6,278 nucleotides of DNA from an uncultured Lachnospiraceae bacterium (lineage in GTDB: Bacteria; Bacillota; Clostridia; Lachnospirales; Lachnospiraceae): assembly GCA_937915975.1 (NCBI GenBank), contig CALGGL010000261.1, forward strand, positions 1 to 6,278, written 5' to 3'. The translations under genes were made by a program, and so were the position numbers. How positions within the stretch are numbered: position 1 is the stretch's first letter; every line of letters begins with the position of its first letter. The notes below the pieces were generated by a model. The model had not been told where the DNA came from. It saw only the letters and a list, made by a program, of their open reading frames with translations, and made no database searches. Below, one piece after another: positions 1-6,008 of this stretch.

Positions 1-1
1 T

Positions 2-154
2 ATTGCTAATCATATTGATGTTGATACAGTGGCTGCGCTTGGCGTGTACATACATGGCTTATGCGGTGATAAGGTTGCAAGTGAATCGAATGTCAATTAT
101 CTGATTGCAACGGATATTATATCGGCGATTGGCAAAGTACTTAGAGGATATTAA
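2..154 (+). CDS. nnr: NAD(P)H-hydrate dehydratase (Nnr/YjeF family), C-terminal end only
   Basis: Only the last 50 codons are present; the gene enters from the left edge and stops at TAA 152-154. The visible tail contains AALGVYIHGLCGD followed by a short helix ending in IGKVLRGY. This matches the conserved C-terminus of the ribokinase-like ADP/ATP-dependent NAD(P)HX dehydratase domain, where an A-A-x-L-G-V-Y-x-H-G-L-x-G-D stretch precedes the last helix. In Firmicutes this domain is usually fused behind an epimerase domain; together they repair hydrated NADH and NADPH in the cytoplasm. Whether the epimerase half exists here cannot be seen. It lies 3 bases upstream of the alanine racemase start, an arrangement common in Clostridia, which supports the call. 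The catalytic Gly/Asp motif lies outside the window, so activity cannot be judged. Confidence 0.85.
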   Translation: MANHIDVDTVAALGVYIHGLCGDKVASESNVNYLIATDIISAIGKVLRGY

Positions 155-157
155 TTA

Positions 158-1279
158 ATGGACAAAGAAAGAGTATGTGCGTATATAGATTTGAATAATC
201 TAAGACACAATATCAATGAAATTCATAAATGTAATCCGAATGCGGAGGTTATATGTGTTATCAAGGCTGACGCATACGGTCATGGTGCAATTGAATTTGC
301 ACATGTATTGGAAGAATATGAATTTGTGTATGGATTTGCTGTTGCGACTGCTGACGAAGGAATTGAACTTCGAATTAACGGCATCAGGAAGCCTGTTATG
401 GTACTCGGATACACATTCAAATCAAGCTATCACAGTATGATTAGCTATAATATTATGCCGACTATTATTTCTTATGAGATGGCTAAGGAATTTGATGATG
501 AATGTGCAAGGATTGGTGTAAAGCTTAATGCTCATATCAAGGTTGATACCGGCATGGGAAGAATAGGCTTTAGGAATAATGATGATGACCTAAATACCAT
601 CAAGAAGATAAGCGAGCTTGACAATCTTCATTTGCAGGGGCTCTTTACACATTTTGCAAGGGCTGATGAAAAGGATTTATCCAATGCTTCAAAGCAGCTT
701 GATGATTTTCATGATATTATTAATAAATTAGCAGACATCGGTGTTACGTTTGACTTTATTCATGCGGCTAATTCCGCAGCTATAATCGGATTAAAGCAGG
801 CTGCATTTGATGTTGTCAGGGTGGGTATTATATTGTATGGTTTATGGCCGTCTGATGAAGTATCGCATCTTATTGATATTAAGCCTATTATGTCTATTAA
901 GAGTCACGTTGTATTTGTCAAGGAGATTAATAAGGGTGATGCGATAAGCTATGGCGGTACATTTGTTGCAGATGATAAGATGAAGATTGCAACAATTCCC
1001 GTCGGATACGGTGACGGATATCCGCGTGGTTTGTCTAATAAGGGATATGTCCTTATTAACGGACATAAGTGTAATATACTCGGTCGAGTGTGTATGGATC
1101 AATTCATGGTTGATGTTACGGGACTTGATGTAAATGTGTTAGATACCGTTACACTACTTGGTGCTGACGGTGATGAAACTATAACAATGGAAGAATTGGG
1201 AGATATATCAGGTCGCTTTAATTATGAATTCGCATGCGACATAGGCAAAAGAATTCCAAGGGAGTGCTTAGGAGAATAA
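158..1279 (+). CDS. alr: Alanine racemase, complete
   Basis: A pyridoxal-phosphate enzyme of the cytoplasm that interconverts L- and D-alanine and so supplies D-alanine for peptidoglycan. At 373 residues it has the normal length. The N-terminal TIM-barrel carries the cofactor lysine K36 in VIKADAYGHG. R135 in MGRIGF and R221 in DVVRVG fit the conserved arginines near the carboxylate site and the pyridine nitrogen. The C-terminal beta domain contributes the second catalytic base, Y265 in ISYGGTF, at the same number as in the classical Geobacillus enzyme, and CMDQ at 312-315. GYGDGYPRG and the terminal GKRIPRE are also typical. The ATG is preceded by AGAGGA at 143-148, nine bases upstream. The gene sits 3 bases after the nnr stop and its own stop touches the next start, so it is probably cotranscribed. 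No catalytic residue is missing. Confidence 0.97.
   Translation: MDKERVCAYIDLNNLRHNINEIHKCNPNAEVICVIKADAYGHGAIEFAHVLEEYEFVYGFAVATADEGIELRINGIRKPVMVLGYTFKSSYHSMISYNIMPTIISYEMAKEFDDECARIGVKLNAHIKVDTGMGRIGFRNNDDDLNTIKKISELDNLHLQGLFTHFARADEKDLSNASKQLDDFHDIINKLADIGVTFDFIHAANSAAIIGLKQAAFDVVRVGIILYGLWPSDEVSHLIDIKPIMSIKSHVVFVKEINKGDAISYGGTFVADDKMKIATIPVGYGDGYPRGLSNKGYVLINGHKCNILGRVCMDQFMVDVTGLDVNVLDTVTLLGADGDETITMEELGDISGRFNYEFACDIGKRIPRECLGE
1270..1275 (+). promoter_or_regulatory. Ribosome binding site for the CBS-domain gene
   Basis: AGGAGA lies inside the last codons of alr, four bases before the ATG at 1280. The alr stop TAA (1277-1279) directly abuts that ATG. This fixes the start of the downstream gene and suggests translational coupling with alr. 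It also shows that this part of the large reading frame is expressed by bacterial rules. Confidence 0.75.
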
Positions 1280-1951
1280 ATGGGTAATAAATTCAAATCT
1301 TGGTTTCGTAAGAAGGATCAAAATCCGGATGAATTAATAGAGATGGTAAATGAATCTCATGAACGCGGAGTTTTAAATTCCAACGAAGCGGATATGATTC
1401 ATAATATTGTTGAGGTTCGTGACAAGGATGCCAAGGATGTTATGGTGCACCGCAAAAATGTTGTTGCACTTGACGGCAAGATGAGACTTCGAGAAGCAAT
1501 TGATTTTATTAATGAGAATAGCTTCTCAAGATATCCCGTATATCTTGATGACCTTGATGATATTATCGGAAGCATTCATATTAAGCAGCTGCTTAAATAC
1601 GTTGATGATGTACGTTGGCTTGATAAAAGAATTCAAGATATCGATGGTCTTATCAGAGAAATCGGATTCATTCCGGAGACTAATGCTATCTATGCAATAT
1701 TTGCGAGAATGAAGATTAAGAAGAATCACATAGCTATAGTTGTGGATGAGTATGGTCAGACATCAGGCATCATTACAATGGAGGATATCTTAGAAGAGAT
1801 AGTCGGTAATATTATGGATGAAAATGATGCTGAAGAATTTGACAAATTTATTGAAGAGCATTGGGGCAAAGAAAATGTATTTAATCCAGAGGCATACAAA
1901 GAAGAGAAAAAGGCTGAAGCAGCAAAGAGGAGAAAACAAGTAAAAACAAAA
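1280..1951 (+). pseudogene. CorC/HlyC-type CBS-domain protein (hemolysin-like), 3' end lost
   Basis: The product starts with a basic helix (MGNKFKSWFRKK) and the family-typical segment ELIEMVNESHERGVL. CBS domain 1 follows (about residues 50-110, DVMVHRKNVVALD at 53-65, SRYPVY, IIGSIHIKQLL), then CBS domain 2 (about 130-175) with IVVDEYGQTSGI and MEDILEEIVGNIMDE at 167-181. No DUF21 membrane domain precedes the CBS pair, so it resembles the soluble CorC class. Relatives continue after NIMDE with a CorC_HlyC domain of roughly 70-80 residues. Here it is replaced by about 38 charged residues (HWGKENVF, then AYKEEKKAEAAKRRKQ) and then the foreign methionine. These proteins are linked to Mg/Co efflux or gating of transporters through adenine-nucleotide binding; the old hemolysin name is weakly founded. 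It forms an operon with nnr and alr. Truncation is inferred from family knowledge. Confidence 0.8.
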
Positions 1952-4900
1952 ATGAAATCTTTAATCATTATTTTCTTGACATTGAATTTATTAAATATCT
2001 CTATTTCACAAATTCCAAATTGGAAATTTGAAAATTTAGCAATAGATTTGATGACAGAAAACCCTCATCCATACAACTTATATTCCGATTCTATTCTTAA
2101 TTTAAATAAAACAATTACAAAAAATGATAATGAAATTACATCTGAGATTACCTTAAATTATGGTGGTAACACAAGACAAGTTGAATTTGAAAGTATAGAA
2201 AGTCATTATGAAGGAAAAATAAATATTAATTATTTAGTTTGTCCCAACGGTAAATTTCATCCAAGAAAAATAGATAGTAGTGGTGATGTTGATATAATTC
2301 CTTATAGTGAATATATAAGTGATAATTGGAATTTAAGATGTTATTGGCATGATACCGGATATTTTTTAATTTTTTATGCTAACAATGGAGAAAAAAATTT
2401 AGTTGCAAGTAGAGATAGTGGAGCAAATTGGATAAAAGATTTGCATTTAACAGGAGAATTATATGATTTTAAACTAACTCAAGGAACTAACGGTAATAAT
2501 GGTGAATATCCAATAATGTATATAGCAAATATAGGAGGAGAAAATTTGAAATTACTTGGAAGAAATTTAGTTTTAAAGAGTGATAGTTTTAACATGAACG
2601 GTGGTCCAGAAAAATATATGTGTAAAACTATGAAAAATACACAAGCATTTTTTTTAAAGGATAGTGATATATTTTATTATATAACATATAATGAAACACA
2701 TTTTGAAAGTGGTTACTCAACTGCTCCTTCAATTAGTAATTATTTACAGTTGACTAATTTTGCTTTTGTTCACAATAGCAAATCTCCATTTCAATTTGTT
2801 GATAATATTGAAATAAAAGAAGTAAATTTAATAAGAAATAGTCAATATGCATATTATGAAGTGTATAATAAAGACAAAGATATAACATATCATGGACTTA
2901 TTGATATCAAATTAAATAAAATATTATATAATTTTGCTGAATCAATTAATACTTTTATACCTTATTCAACAACTGAAATGTTGGCTATAACACCTGATTC
3001 AGCTTATAAAATATGTATTTTAAAAAATGGAAATAGTTGTTCTAGTACTTGTTCAAGTGGGAATTTAGTTTTGGATATAGAAGGTAATAAATGTGGTGAT
3101 GATTGTGGTGATAATAAAATTAAATTAATGCCTAAAGAGATATGTATAAAGAAATCTGATTGCGATACGGATTATTATACTCTAAATGAGGATGATACTG
3201 AATGTGGTTTATGTAGTGAATTTTATTCAGAAACAAAAAAATATAAATTAATCAATACAGATGAATGTGTTAGTACTCCACCTAGTAATACTGAGGACTA
3301 TAAAGCTAATTTATTTTTATTAAAATGTAAAACAAATTATCATTTAGATAATAAACAATGTCTACCTGATACATGTTATGAAAGATGCAATACATGCTCT
3401 GAGATATCTTCTGATATTAATGATCAAAAATGCTTATCTTGCAATACAGGTTATGAACTTGATCATGGAAATTGTGTTACACCTCCTACAACAGTAATAA
3501 TTAATCCTTCTACTACTGTTATTAGACCTCTAACAACAATAATTACTCCTCCAACGACTGTTATAAAACCTCCAACAACAATAATTACTCCTCCAACGAC
3601 TATTATTAGACCTCCAACAACAATAATAACTCCTCCGACTACTGTTATAATTCCTCCAACAACAGGAATAATTCCTCCTCCTCCAACTACAATGATAAGA
3701 GAAATTGTTACGACTATCCCGAGTACAATTCCAATAATAAAACCAGAAATAAAGTGCTCTTTAGAAAAATGTTTAAAATGTAATGATGAAAGTCAAAAAT
3801 TAAATTTATGTTTATCATGTGATGAAGAAAAAGGATATAAAAAGGTGAATTATACTATTGTTTTAACACAATTTGTTGATTGCCTTAAGAAAGAGGATCC
3901 AAAATTAAAAAATTTTTATTATAATAAAACTTTGGATGAATATAGACCATGCTATAAAACTTGTAAAACATGCTTAATAGGAGGAGATGCTGAAGCTCAA
4001 CATTGTTTAGAATGTGCTACTAATTATATGTTAAGGCCGGGATATAATCCAAAAAATAACTGTGTAGCTTATTCTGAATTTTATTATATTGATTCTTATA
4101 ATCAATATAAAAGTTTGAAATCATTGAATTGCCCAGAAGAAGCTAAATATATCATTAAAGAAAAAAAATGTTGTATAAGTGATTGTAAAAAAGATGATGA
4201 ATATAAATATTTATATAATGGAAATTGTCTGAAAACTTGCCCTGAAGATACGAAAAATAATAGTTTTATATGCATTGAATATCAAAATAAAAGTTATTTA
4301 AGTGTTAATGATTTAAATTTAAAGGAAAATGATAATTTAAATATTGTTGAGAATTTAGTCAAGAATTATATAAGTGAATTTAATTATACACAAAATCATG
4401 TTTCATTATATGATAATGATTTTTATAATATTCTTTTATATAAAAATCCACAAATAATAAATGATTTATCATTAAAAACTTCTAAGGTAGATTTCAATGT
4501 TTGTTACGAAAAAGTCAAATCTACTTATAATATCGAAGGGGATTTAGTGATATCAGTAGTTGATAAAAAAAGTACAAATAACCCTTCTTCATATTATTCC
4601 TTTTTTCATCCGAGAACTGGGAAAAAATTAGATGCGGAAAATATTTGCAAAAATGAAACAATAGTGGTTAAAGAGAATTTGACAACTATTTTAAATGAAA
4701 ATGATACAAAATATGAATTGCAATCTTCCTTGGCAAATCAAGGAATTAATATTTTTGATATAAATGATCCTTTTTATACTGATTTATGTTTTGATTTCAA
4801 AAATCCTAAAAAACGGGATATTCCTCTCAGTGATAGAATAAAAGATGTTTTCCCTAATATTACATTATGTGGTGATGGATGTCAAACTGATAGGATTAAT

Positions 4901-5803
4901 TTAGAAGATATGACAGCTTCATGCAATTGCAAATTTAATGATATAACAAATAATCAAGTTATTAAAGATAATGCTGTTTTAGATTCAATGGTGGGAGAAA
5001 TTTTCGATTTAATAAATTCTAGTAATATACTTGTAGTTAAATGCTATAAATATATTTTTAAATATTTTACTAGCTCAATTGGTGGTATTTTAACTTGTTC
5101 TTTAATTGCATTAAACACAGGCTTGACAATCTTATTTTTCTTAAAACAATTTGGTGCAATAAAAAATTATATTAAATCTTTGACAAAAAAATATTTATCT
5201 TACTTATCTAATCAGGGTAAAAATGAAATAAATAATCCTCCTAAAAAAGATATTAAAAACAAAGATAAGAGAAAAGATAAAAATATAAATTATAAAAAAT
5301 ATATTAATGTTGTTTTTGAAGAAGAAAAAAGTTCTGATATTTTAGATGATAAAAAAAACGAAGATAAAAGTGTTAAAAATGATAAAAATAAAGAAAAAGA
5401 TAAAAAATCGAACAAAAAAAATGAAATTAATGATAAATATATCAACGCAGTTACTACTGAGAAAATATATGCAGAAAGAAATATTGACCAATTCATTGAA
5501 GAATATTTAGAAGATTCTCCTGATGAAATGGAATATGATGACGCAATAAAAAAGGATAAAAGAACATTTTGTGAATATTTCTTAGAAAATTTAAAAGAAA
5601 AGCAAATAATAGCAAATACATTTATAGCAGAAGATCCAATAAAATCTCGAGCAATTAAAATAATATTATTTAATCTGAATATAATTCTATATTTCGTTAT
5701 AAACGGATTATTCATCAGTGAAAGCTATATTAGTGAATTATATAATTTAAACGAAGAAGATGAAAATTTTTTCAGTTTTTTAGTGAAACAATTGAACCTG
5801 TAA
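1280..5803 (+). CDS. Composite reading frame: bacterial CBS-domain protein joined in frame to a eukaryote-like membrane protein
   Basis: One uninterrupted 1507-codon frame, but clearly made of two unrelated parts. Residues 1 to about 186 are a cytosolic CorC/HlyC-type paired-CBS protein. From residue 225 a new methionine opens a hydrophobic signal peptide, followed by a Cys-rich, Asn/Lys/Ile-rich extracellular protein with transmembrane segments. GC falls from about 37% (1841-1940) to 19% (1941-2040) at the join, and codon choice swings to A/T-ending codons. A secretory signal peptide buried behind a cytosolic bacterial domain makes no functional sense for one polypeptide. An automatic gene caller would report it as a single gene; I read it as an artefact of joining, either in the assembly or in the genome. 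The two parts are annotated separately below. Confidence 0.6.
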   Translation: MGNKFKSWFRKKDQNPDELIEMVNESHERGVLNSNEADMIHNIVEVRDKDAKDVMVHRKNVVALDGKMRLREAIDFINENSFSRYPVYLDDLDDIIGSIHIKQLLKYVDDVRWLDKRIQDIDGLIREIGFIPETNAIYAIFARMKIKKNHIAIVVDEYGQTSGIITMEDILEEIVGNIMDENDAEEFDKFIEEHWGKENVFNPEAYKEEKKAEAAKRRKQVKTKMKSLIIIFLTLNLLNISISQIPNWKFENLAIDLMTENPHPYNLYSDSILNLNKTITKNDNEITSEITLNYGGNTRQVEFESIESHYEGKININYLVCPNGKFHPRKIDSSGDVDIIPYSEYISDNWNLRCYWHDTGYFLIFYANNGEKNLVASRDSGANWIKDLHLTGELYDFKLTQGTNGNNGEYPIMYIANIGGENLKLLGRNLVLKSDSFNMNGGPEKYMCKTMKNTQAFFLKDSDIFYYITYNETHFESGYSTAPSISNYLQLTNFAFVHNSKSPFQFVDNIEIKEVNLIRNSQYAYYEVYNKDKDITYHGLIDIKLNKILYNFAESINTFIPYSTTEMLAITPDSAYKICILKNGNSCSSTCSSGNLVLDIEGNKCGDDCGDNKIKLMPKEICIKKSDCDTDYYTLNEDDTECGLCSEFYSETKKYKLINTDECVSTPPSNTEDYKANLFLLKCKTNYHLDNKQCLPDTCYERCNTCSEISSDINDQKCLSCNTGYELDHGNCVTPPTTVIINPSTTVIRPLTTIITPPTTVIKPPTTIITPPTTIIRPPTTIITPPTTVIIPPTTGIIPPPPTTMIREIVTTIPSTIPIIKPEIKCSLEKCLKCNDESQKLNLCLSCDEEKGYKKVNYTIVLTQFVDCLKKEDPKLKNFYYNKTLDEYRPCYKTCKTCLIGGDAEAQHCLECATNYMLRPGYNPKNNCVAYSEFYYIDSYNQYKSLKSLNCPEEAKYIIKEKKCCISDCKKDDEYKYLYNGNCLKTCPEDTKNNSFICIEYQNKSYLSVNDLNLKENDNLNIVENLVKNYISEFNYTQNHVSLYDNDFYNILLYKNPQIINDLSLKTSKVDFNVCYEKVKSTYNIEGDLVISVVDKKSTNNPSSYYSFFHPRTGKKLDAENICKNETIVVKENLTTILNENDTKYELQSSLANQGINIFDINDPFYTDLCFDFKNPKKRDIPLSDRIKDVFPNITLCGDGCQTDRINLEDMTASCNCKFNDITNNQVIKDNAVLDSMVGEIFDLINSSNILVVKCYKYIFKYFTSSIGGILTCSLIALNTGLTILFFLKQFGAIKNYIKSLTKKYLSYLSNQGKNEINNPPKKDIKNKDKRKDKNINYKKYINVVFEEEKSSDILDDKKNEDKSVKNDKNKEKDKKSNKKNEINDKYINAVTTEKIYAERNIDQFIEEYLEDSPDEMEYDDAIKKDKRTFCEYFLENLKEKQIIANTFIAEDPIKSRAIKIILFNLNIILYFVINGLFISESYISELYNLNEEDENFFSFLVKQLNL
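1835..1953. other. Left junction zone between bacterial and eukaryote-like sequence
   Basis: The CBS family match ends near 1835 (after NIMDENDAEE), but base composition stays bacterial, 37% GC over 1841-1940. It drops to 19% over 1941-2040. The breakpoint is therefore most likely at about 1935-1952. The stretch 1838-1938 is either an unusual native C-terminal tail or a third fragment of unknown origin. The A-rich leader just before the ATG at 1952 (CAAGTAAAAACAAAA) looks like a eukaryotic 5' leader and has no purine-rich Shine-Dalgarno motif at proper spacing. Confidence 0.6.
1952..5803 (+). CDS. Eukaryote-like secreted Cys-rich membrane protein, probably missing its 3' end
   Basis: Starting at its own ATG this is 1283 residues. 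Using composite numbering, residues 225-243 are a signal peptide (MKSLIIIFLTLNLLNISIS, likely cleaved before Q244). Residues 244-578 form an Asn/Tyr-rich domain with one Asp-box motif, SRDSGANW, at 377-384. Cys-rich modules with CxxC spacing (CNTC, CLSC) occupy 579-732. A PPTT-type repeat stalk spans 735-807. More Cys modules follow at 826-998 (CLKC, CLSC, CKTC, LECA). A mixed domain leads to a transmembrane helix at about 1268-1288, a Lys/Asp/Asn-rich linker at about 1321-1382, a conserved-looking block EMEYDDAIKKDKRTFC from 1416, and a second hydrophobic segment at 1458-1479. Many N-x-S/T sequons are present. Glutamine uses CAA/CAG, so the standard code fits. No intron is seen. From memory this resembles anaerobic gut fungal or protist surface proteins; function unknown, a receptor or adhesin being a guess. 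Confidence 0.65.
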   Translation: MKSLIIIFLTLNLLNISISQIPNWKFENLAIDLMTENPHPYNLYSDSILNLNKTITKNDNEITSEITLNYGGNTRQVEFESIESHYEGKININYLVCPNGKFHPRKIDSSGDVDIIPYSEYISDNWNLRCYWHDTGYFLIFYANNGEKNLVASRDSGANWIKDLHLTGELYDFKLTQGTNGNNGEYPIMYIANIGGENLKLLGRNLVLKSDSFNMNGGPEKYMCKTMKNTQAFFLKDSDIFYYITYNETHFESGYSTAPSISNYLQLTNFAFVHNSKSPFQFVDNIEIKEVNLIRNSQYAYYEVYNKDKDITYHGLIDIKLNKILYNFAESINTFIPYSTTEMLAITPDSAYKICILKNGNSCSSTCSSGNLVLDIEGNKCGDDCGDNKIKLMPKEICIKKSDCDTDYYTLNEDDTECGLCSEFYSETKKYKLINTDECVSTPPSNTEDYKANLFLLKCKTNYHLDNKQCLPDTCYERCNTCSEISSDINDQKCLSCNTGYELDHGNCVTPPTTVIINPSTTVIRPLTTIITPPTTVIKPPTTIITPPTTIIRPPTTIITPPTTVIIPPTTGIIPPPPTTMIREIVTTIPSTIPIIKPEIKCSLEKCLKCNDESQKLNLCLSCDEEKGYKKVNYTIVLTQFVDCLKKEDPKLKNFYYNKTLDEYRPCYKTCKTCLIGGDAEAQHCLECATNYMLRPGYNPKNNCVAYSEFYYIDSYNQYKSLKSLNCPEEAKYIIKEKKCCISDCKKDDEYKYLYNGNCLKTCPEDTKNNSFICIEYQNKSYLSVNDLNLKENDNLNIVENLVKNYISEFNYTQNHVSLYDNDFYNILLYKNPQIINDLSLKTSKVDFNVCYEKVKSTYNIEGDLVISVVDKKSTNNPSSYYSFFHPRTGKKLDAENICKNETIVVKENLTTILNENDTKYELQSSLANQGINIFDINDPFYTDLCFDFKNPKKRDIPLSDRIKDVFPNITLCGDGCQTDRINLEDMTASCNCKFNDITNNQVIKDNAVLDSMVGEIFDLINSSNILVVKCYKYIFKYFTSSIGGILTCSLIALNTGLTILFFLKQFGAIKNYIKSLTKKYLSYLSNQGKNEINNPPKKDIKNKDKRKDKNINYKKYINVVFEEEKSSDILDDKKNEDKSVKNDKNKEKDKKSNKKNEINDKYINAVTTEKIYAERNIDQFIEEYLEDSPDEMEYDDAIKKDKRTFCEYFLENLKEKQIIANTFIAEDPIKSRAIKIILFNLNIILYFVINGLFISESYISELYNLNEEDENFFSFLVKQLNL
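3482..3700 (+). repeat. Tandem PPTT[VI]I-x heptapeptide repeat (42-base DNA unit)
   Basis: About ten copies of a seven-residue unit, PPTT(V/I)I(T/K/R/I), encoded in pairs as a 42-base unit. The three clearest units start at 3527, 3569 and 3611; unit 2 differs from unit 1 at only a few positions and unit 3 is more diverged. Codon choice varies between copies while the peptide is kept, so selection on the protein is plausible. Flanking Cys-rich modules on both sides suggest an extended Pro/Thr stalk or spacer, likely O-glycosylated if the protein is secreted by a eukaryote. Such near-identical units are also places where assemblies collapse or expand copy number. Confidence 0.9.
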
Positions 5804-5860
5804 CATTTTTAATGTATCTTATATTATTGAGAGAAGAGTTTATAATCAAAAATATATCAG
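5764..5860 (+). other. Possible out-of-frame continuation of the eukaryote-like protein
   Basis: The annotated frame ends at TAA 5801-5803 in the unconvincing tail SFLVKQLNL, but the DNA keeps the eukaryote-like composition (about 21% GC over 5761-5860). A one-base shift within either T6 run (5767-5772 or 5776-5781) would read on as SETIEPVTFLMYLILLREEF and beyond, a hydrophobic and plausible membrane segment. That frame stays open through the junction to TAG at 5953-5955. The original frame has several stops in the same stretch. A sequencing or assembly indel in a homopolymer, or a real frameshift, would explain this. Confidence 0.4.
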
Positions 5861-5875
5861 GGATTCGCTTGATTC
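5850..5875. other. Right junction between eukaryote-like and bacterial sequence
   Basis: GC rises from about 21% (5761-5860) to about 47% (5861-5960), partly because of the terminator stem, and stays near 40% to the right edge. The sequence around the change has the short direct repeat GATTCG at 5862-5867 and 5871-5876. No inverted repeats, target-site duplication or integrase-type site is apparent. From 5804 to 6008 there is otherwise only the terminator. Confidence 0.55.
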
Positions 5876-5904
5876 GTCTCTCAAAAAATTACCCCCAAAT
5901 CAGG

Positions 5905-5946
5905 AACCGCCGCACCGGTGTTTTCAAACACCATGCGGCGGTTTTT
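5905..5946 (+). terminator. Strong intrinsic terminator
   Basis: The arms AACCGCCGCA (5905-5914) and TGCGGCGGTT (5934-5943) pair perfectly. They extend inward, after a small internal bulge, through GGTGTT/AACACC around a TTCA loop, and are followed by a run of five T (5942-5946). The T tract lies on the + strand side only, so it mainly stops rightward transcription, presumably of the nnr-alr-CBS operon before the intervening block was present. No comparable T tract directly follows the stem on the minus strand, so efficient termination of the convergent gene is doubtful. Confidence 0.9.
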
Positions 5947-6008
5947 GCTGTATAGCATTATTTTCCTTAAATAATGGCTGCCAAAGCTCTCTATGAACAT
6001 TAAAATAC

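Noticed and set aside
842..1102. Minus-strand frame inside alr
   Set aside because: It lies fully within a well-conserved alanine racemase domain and has no recognisable motif. The short plus-strand and minus-strand frames inside 1500-1968 are shadows of the CBS gene for the same reason.
2408..2431. Asp-box SRDSGANW as proof of a sialidase or sortilin-type beta-propeller
   Set aside because: Only one good copy is visible and no catalytic or second Asp-box was found, so the motif is noted but no enzyme or sorting function is claimed.
3482..3700. Repeat array as CRISPR or regulatory iterons
   Set aside because: Units are contiguous without spacers, in frame, and preserve a peptide pattern, so this is a coding repeat.
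5290..5715. 141-codon minus-strand frame rich in Ser, Phe and Leu
   Set aside because: It is the reverse complement of the Lys/Asp/Asn-rich linker and following block; its hydrophobic look comes from complementing AAA/GAT codons. It has no credible start signal.
1280..5803. A novel bacterial sensor fusing cytosolic CBS domains to a Cys-rich ectodomain
   Set aside because: Composition and codon use break sharply inside the frame, the CBS protein is cut before its terminal domain, and the second part has its own start and signal peptide. A cytosolic domain before a cleavable signal peptide is topologically implausible.
1952..5803. Ciliate origin with reassigned stop codons
   Set aside because: Glutamine is encoded by CAA and CAG and no TAA, TAG or TGA occurs in frame, so nothing indicates a variant code. 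A ciliate with the standard code is not excluded.
5956..5976. Inverted repeat CATTATTT / AAATAATG with a 5-base loop as a minus-strand terminator
   Set aside because: The stem is only 8 pairs and almost wholly A/T, and no T tract follows it on the minus strand.
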